From positions 49,645 to 113,644 of IMG/VR virus record IMGVR_UViG_3300005826_000037: 64,000 bases of DNA; one strand, given 5' to 3'. A program made the position numbers and the translations under genes. Under the pieces are notes generated by a model. That model saw only the letters and a program-made list of their open reading frames with translations. It searched no databases and was not told the origin of the DNA. The stretch's first letter is position 1; every line of letters begins with the position of its first letter. The stretch is from a virus. Positions 61,117-64,000 of this stretch are shown in pieces.

Positions 61117-62931
61117 TTATGCTGGTTTTGGTGCTGGAGGTGCTGGAGGAGGTATTGGTGCAGGCTCCTTCAAATCCATTTCTACTTCTGGAACTTCCTT
61201 TTCTGCCTCTTCTTGTCTCTTAGCTTTCCTTGCCTCTTCTTTTCTTTCTTTCTCCTCAAGAAGATCTTTAACTTTTTCTATTTCAGGAGTTCCCTCTTTC
61301 TCTTCCCCTGTCATATCAATATCTCTAGTTTTTAATGTTCCACGAAGTTTAGAAATAATATCTTCAATACGAGTAAGAATATAGTTGTTTGCTTCCAAAG
61401 CTTTATTAGTTGCCTCAGATAATGAAGGGAAGAATGGCGATAGTCCTTTACTATCCAACATCATGTCAGCCAGAGATAATTGACGAGCCATTTCTCTTGT
61501 CTTATAAAACTTTGCAATATCTTCAAATTTAGCAACAATATCATTCATTGTTAAATTAGAAAACAAAGTTTCTACCATTTTATCTAAATCTTTGTCAGAT
61601 TTAGATCCTATTTCCTCTTCTTTTATTTCCAAATTTTCATCTTTCAGATCCTTATTTGGTGGAGGAATTGGTCTTGGAGCAGGAGATTCAACTTGCGCCT
61701 CAACATATAAATCATCATCATTATCATTTACTTCAAGTTCTTCATCAGTCTTTAATGATGTTGATAATCCTTGCATAAATTCTGCAATACCTGGTGATAC
61801 TGGCTTTGGAGGATTATTCTGAGGTGGCACCATTCCTGGTCCTACTGATGGTAACCCTCCCACTTCACCACTTCCTTGATCCACAGACATATTTGTTGGT
61901 TCTGCAGGTGATTTTGCAGCAGGAATAGCATCTTTCTTTTCTTCTTTTGCAGAGGCAGGTGCTGGTACCTTTTCTTTAGCATTATCTTTTGGTGGAGCAG
62001 ATTTTTCTTGTTTAGCTCCTTCACCACTCACCGGTTCCATTGCAGATACCTTATGCAAAGAATATAATAACAGTCCAGCGGCTTTTCCATGACCATTATG
62101 AGTCAACCTATTTGCTTCTCTTACAATCATATCCTCATATAATTTTGAAGAGGTGCTTTTCTTGTTGACCATATAAATCTTTTGCTTTAATTCATGAAGA
62201 GTTTTTAAAAGACTTTCAAATTGATCTTCTGCTAAATCTTGACCTTCAAGAGATCTAATAAGTTTTTCAGCAGAATCTAATCTCCCAATAATCTTTTTTC
62301 TTTGGTTCTCTATCTCTTCTCTTTTCTTTTTTGACATGCCCTTAGTTGGATCAGAACTGCTTTCCTCTTTTGCTGGTTGTTTGTCATTTTTAATTGGCAA
62401 AAGATATCCGATATCAGCGTCACCATACCACTTCTGTGCCTTCTTATATTTTAACTGATTTCCACCTTCATAATATTTAAGCCAATTAAGAAAATCATAA
62501 ACTTCCATAGTCTTCCATCCAGCAGTAGCTTCACGAATAGCTACATTTCTTTCCTCTCCCTTTTTGACGTCATAATAAATACGATTAACCGCAGTGAGCC
62601 ATTTATCAAGATTATGAGAACCAGGAATATTCATAAACTGATTATTTGGATATGCCAACTTAAAACCTTCAGAAGACTTAAAATTTTCCATAATTTCTTT
62701 ATATCTTTTATCAAGTTCTTCTTTATCAGGGAAATTGATTTTAAATCTAGGATCATCTAAATCATAAACTTTTTCAGAATCTTCTCCAAGATCATAATCT
62801 GAACTTAACCCCAGATTAGACAAAATCTCATGTAGATTAGACAATTCTTTTTCTGATGGTTCAGCTGGAACAGGATCAGGAAGTCCTTTAATTAAATCTG
62901 TCCAAGTTATATCTTTAGATTCATTTGCCAT
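61117..62931 (-). CDS. Large head-cluster protein
   Basis: 604 aa. Acidic N-terminus, a helical centre (ENQRKKIIGRLDSAEKLIRS; EDMIVREANRLTHNGHGKAA), a disordered Pro/Glu/Lys/Ala stretch (about 300-420), and a second helical region ending in a Pro/Ala tail (EPAPIPPPAPPAPKPA). Overlap-coupled to the candidate small terminase. No family recognised; it may be scaffold-like or act between terminase and portal. Confidence 0.45.
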   Translation of the reverse strand: MANESKDITWTDLIKGLPDPVPAEPSEKELSNLHEILSNLGLSSDYDLGEDSEKVYDLDDPRFKINFPDKEELDKRYKEIMENFKSSEGFKLAYPNNQFMNIPGSHNLDKWLTAVNRIYYDVKKGEERNVAIREATAGWKTMEVYDFLNWLKYYEGGNQLKYKKAQKWYGDADIGYLLPIKNDKQPAKEESSSDPTKGMSKKKREEIENQRKKIIGRLDSAEKLIRSLEGQDLAEDQFESLLKTLHELKQKIYMVNKKSTSSKLYEDMIVREANRLTHNGHGKAAGLLLYSLHKVSAMEPVSGEGAKQEKSAPPKDNAKEKVPAPASAKEEKKDAIPAAKSPAEPTNMSVDQGSGEVGGLPSVGPGMVPPQNNPPKPVSPGIAEFMQGLSTSLKTDEELEVNDNDDDLYVEAQVESPAPRPIPPPNKDLKDENLEIKEEEIGSKSDKDLDKMVETLFSNLTMNDIVAKFEDIAKFYKTREMARQLSLADMMLDSKGLSPFFPSLSEATNKALEANNYILTRIEDIISKLRGTLKTRDIDMTGEEKEGTPEIEKVKDLLEEKERKEEARKAKRQEEAEKEVPEVEMDLKEPAPIPPPAPPAPKPA

Positions 62932-62934
62932 GGT

Positions 62935-63690
62935 TCATCCATTTATCTTCTTGTCAATTGTTTCGCTTAAAACTTTGGCTTCTGTTAGTCTAGTATCTGT
63001 ATTTGATATGACATTTGCTGGAGGGAGTTTCAGTTTAGAAAATCTCTCATTAAATAGTTCCATAAAATACATAGAAGCTTCCAGATCCATATGTGATAAA
63101 ACATCCTTGATTATATCATGAAATACCGAAATATGCTGATCCATAACATTCAAAGTCACATTATGCTGAATAACATTTTGAGCGGGCTCTTCAGTAAACT
63201 TATAATATTTCTCAAGAATTATGCCTAATGTTTCTGCATAATCAATTAATAAGCGATCAATTCTAGTATTAATATTTCTGGGGTCTTCCTGAATTTCATC
63301 AAATACTTGACCAATTCTTATTTCTATAGCTACACATAAGTTTGCAACCATCTTGCGAATATCTAATTCTTTACCTGCTAGCTCTAACATCTTACTTTTA
63401 TAAGTAGGATTATTCTGAACAGATAAAGCTAATTCTTCTTCAGTGTTTGTGGCAAGAGCTGACTTTGACTTTACCACATCTTCCTGAATCATATTATAAA
63501 TATCCAGATAATTATTCTGAAATGAACTTATAGACTTCTCCGCAACCACAAACTTCTTTTCACTAGCGTTTATGTATTTAGCGGATAGCCAGTCATGTAT
63601 GTCTTTTGGTGTAATACCAATAACCAACTTAGATATTATTTCATCTTTGTCGGGATGTTGTAATATTTTCTGTAAGGCATTTTTGTTCAT
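62935..63690 (-). CDS. Candidate small terminase subunit
   Basis: 251 aa. The N-terminal 40 residues (LQKILQHPDKDEIISKLVIG, TPKDIHDWLSAKY) form a helix-turn-helix, as in small terminases and related DNA-binding phage proteins. The middle is coiled coil, and the C-terminus is helical with a possible oligomerisation segment. It is upstream of the large terminase in transcription order, with five genes between. GGTAA ribosome site. Assigned as terminase-like by architecture; a DNA-binding structural protein is the alternative. Confidence 0.45.
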   Translation of the reverse strand: MNKNALQKILQHPDKDEIISKLVIGITPKDIHDWLSAKYINASEKKFVVAEKSISSFQNNYLDIYNMIQEDVVKSKSALATNTEEELALSVQNNPTYKSKMLELAGKELDIRKMVANLCVAIEIRIGQVFDEIQEDPRNINTRIDRLLIDYAETLGIILEKYYKFTEEPAQNVIQHNVTLNVMDQHISVFHDIIKDVLSHMDLEASMYFMELFNERFSKLKLPPANVISNTDTRLTEAKVLSETIDKKING

Positions 63691-63705
63691 TATCTATTAC
63701 CATAA

Positions 63706-63948
63706 TTATCTACCCGAATTAAGCCTTCCTTCGCGGGTATCAAACATGGTATATCCAGGTAAATTCATACCTTGGGTCTGCTCTGAAACATCACCACCAG
63801 GCACTTTTGTACCATCCTCCATGGTGAACCCTGTCTCAAAATTGTAAACTTTCTTATCTAATTCACATTGCCAAACATGCTCTCCAATACGAGCTATTTG
63901 AGCACCAGGATGATCAGGACAATATCTTGTGCTTAAAGGAGCTTCCAT
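63706..63948 (-). CDS. Small zinc-ribbon-like protein
   Basis: 80 aa from ATG 63948, with AAGGAG 9 nt upstream; an in-frame ATG at 63966 also exists and the frame stays open to the right edge. YCPDHPGAQIARIGEHVWQC has a C-x2-H...C pattern suggesting a zinc ribbon. VPGGDVSEQTQGMNLPGY follows. It may act in DNA packaging with the following gene. A short alternative frame at 63964-64000 may be the end of another gene that lies outside the window. Confidence 0.45.
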   Translation of the reverse strand: MEAPLSTRYCPDHPGAQIARIGEHVWQCELDKKVYNFETGFTMEDGTKVPGGDVSEQTQGMNLPGYTMFDTREGRLNSGR

Positions 63949-64000
63949 AACTCTCTTCTCCTTCATAACACTACTTTGTTCGATAGTCTTCTCAGAATCA

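Noticed and set aside
1-64000. tRNA genes expected because of the CCA enzyme
   Set aside because: No cloverleaf with TTCGA-type arm was seen in any intergenic gap; all gaps are under about 150 nt.

Overview
This window is a contiguous block of virion-morphogenesis genes from a large, AT-rich, contractile-tailed bacteriophage (a myovirus in the old sense). The standard genetic code, strong AGGAG-type ribosome-binding sites and ATGA/TAATG gene overlaps point to a bacterial host that I cannot identify. I see no bacterial housekeeping genes, tRNA, rRNA or CRISPR array. Almost all structural genes lie on the minus strand, so the transcriptional order runs from right to left.

Reading from about 64 kb downward, the packaging and head module comes first: a small zinc-ribbon protein, a candidate small terminase, several large low-complexity proteins, the large terminase (interrupted by an intein that looks like class 3), the portal, a muralytic transglycosylase with a calcium-binding loop, a dual-specificity phosphatase fused to an ASCH-like domain, a prohead protease fused to a long scaffold, several small helical or charged proteins, a group of probable internal virion proteins, a decoration protein and the major capsid protein. 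The capsid gene is followed by a strong terminator near 31.2 kb. From about 29 kb to the left edge lies the neck, tail, baseplate and fibre module: lectin-like, Ig-like and FN3-like proteins, repeat-bearing fibres, a very long beta-helix spike split over two genes, and finally the N-terminal part of a tail sheath that runs off the left edge.

Non-structural cargo sits between these modules. Three free-standing LAGLIDADG endonuclease genes lie on the plus strand, each starting 40-56 nt from the start of a minus-strand gene. Two GIY-YIG endonuclease genes are spliced into minus-strand operon junctions, and there are two HNH proteins. Other cargo comprises a 2H phosphoesterase, a CCA-adding nucleotidyltransferase, a second, divergent nucleotidyltransferase inside the head operon, a patatin-like phospholipase, a cold-shock protein, a metallopeptidase-like protein and a small lipoprotein.

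The most unusual signal is the tripeptide Asp-Gly-Tyr. I count 50 copies in 16 tail, neck, fibre and decoration proteins between positions 1 and 33,093. I found none in the packaging, portal, protease, scaffold or capsid proteins or in the cargo enzymes. Copies cluster up to five in about 50 residues, use mostly but not only the codons GAT-GGW-TAT, and replace or are inserted into turn motifs when paralogous modules inside the window are compared. It behaves like a lineage-specific mark on externally exposed virion proteins whose purpose is unknown.
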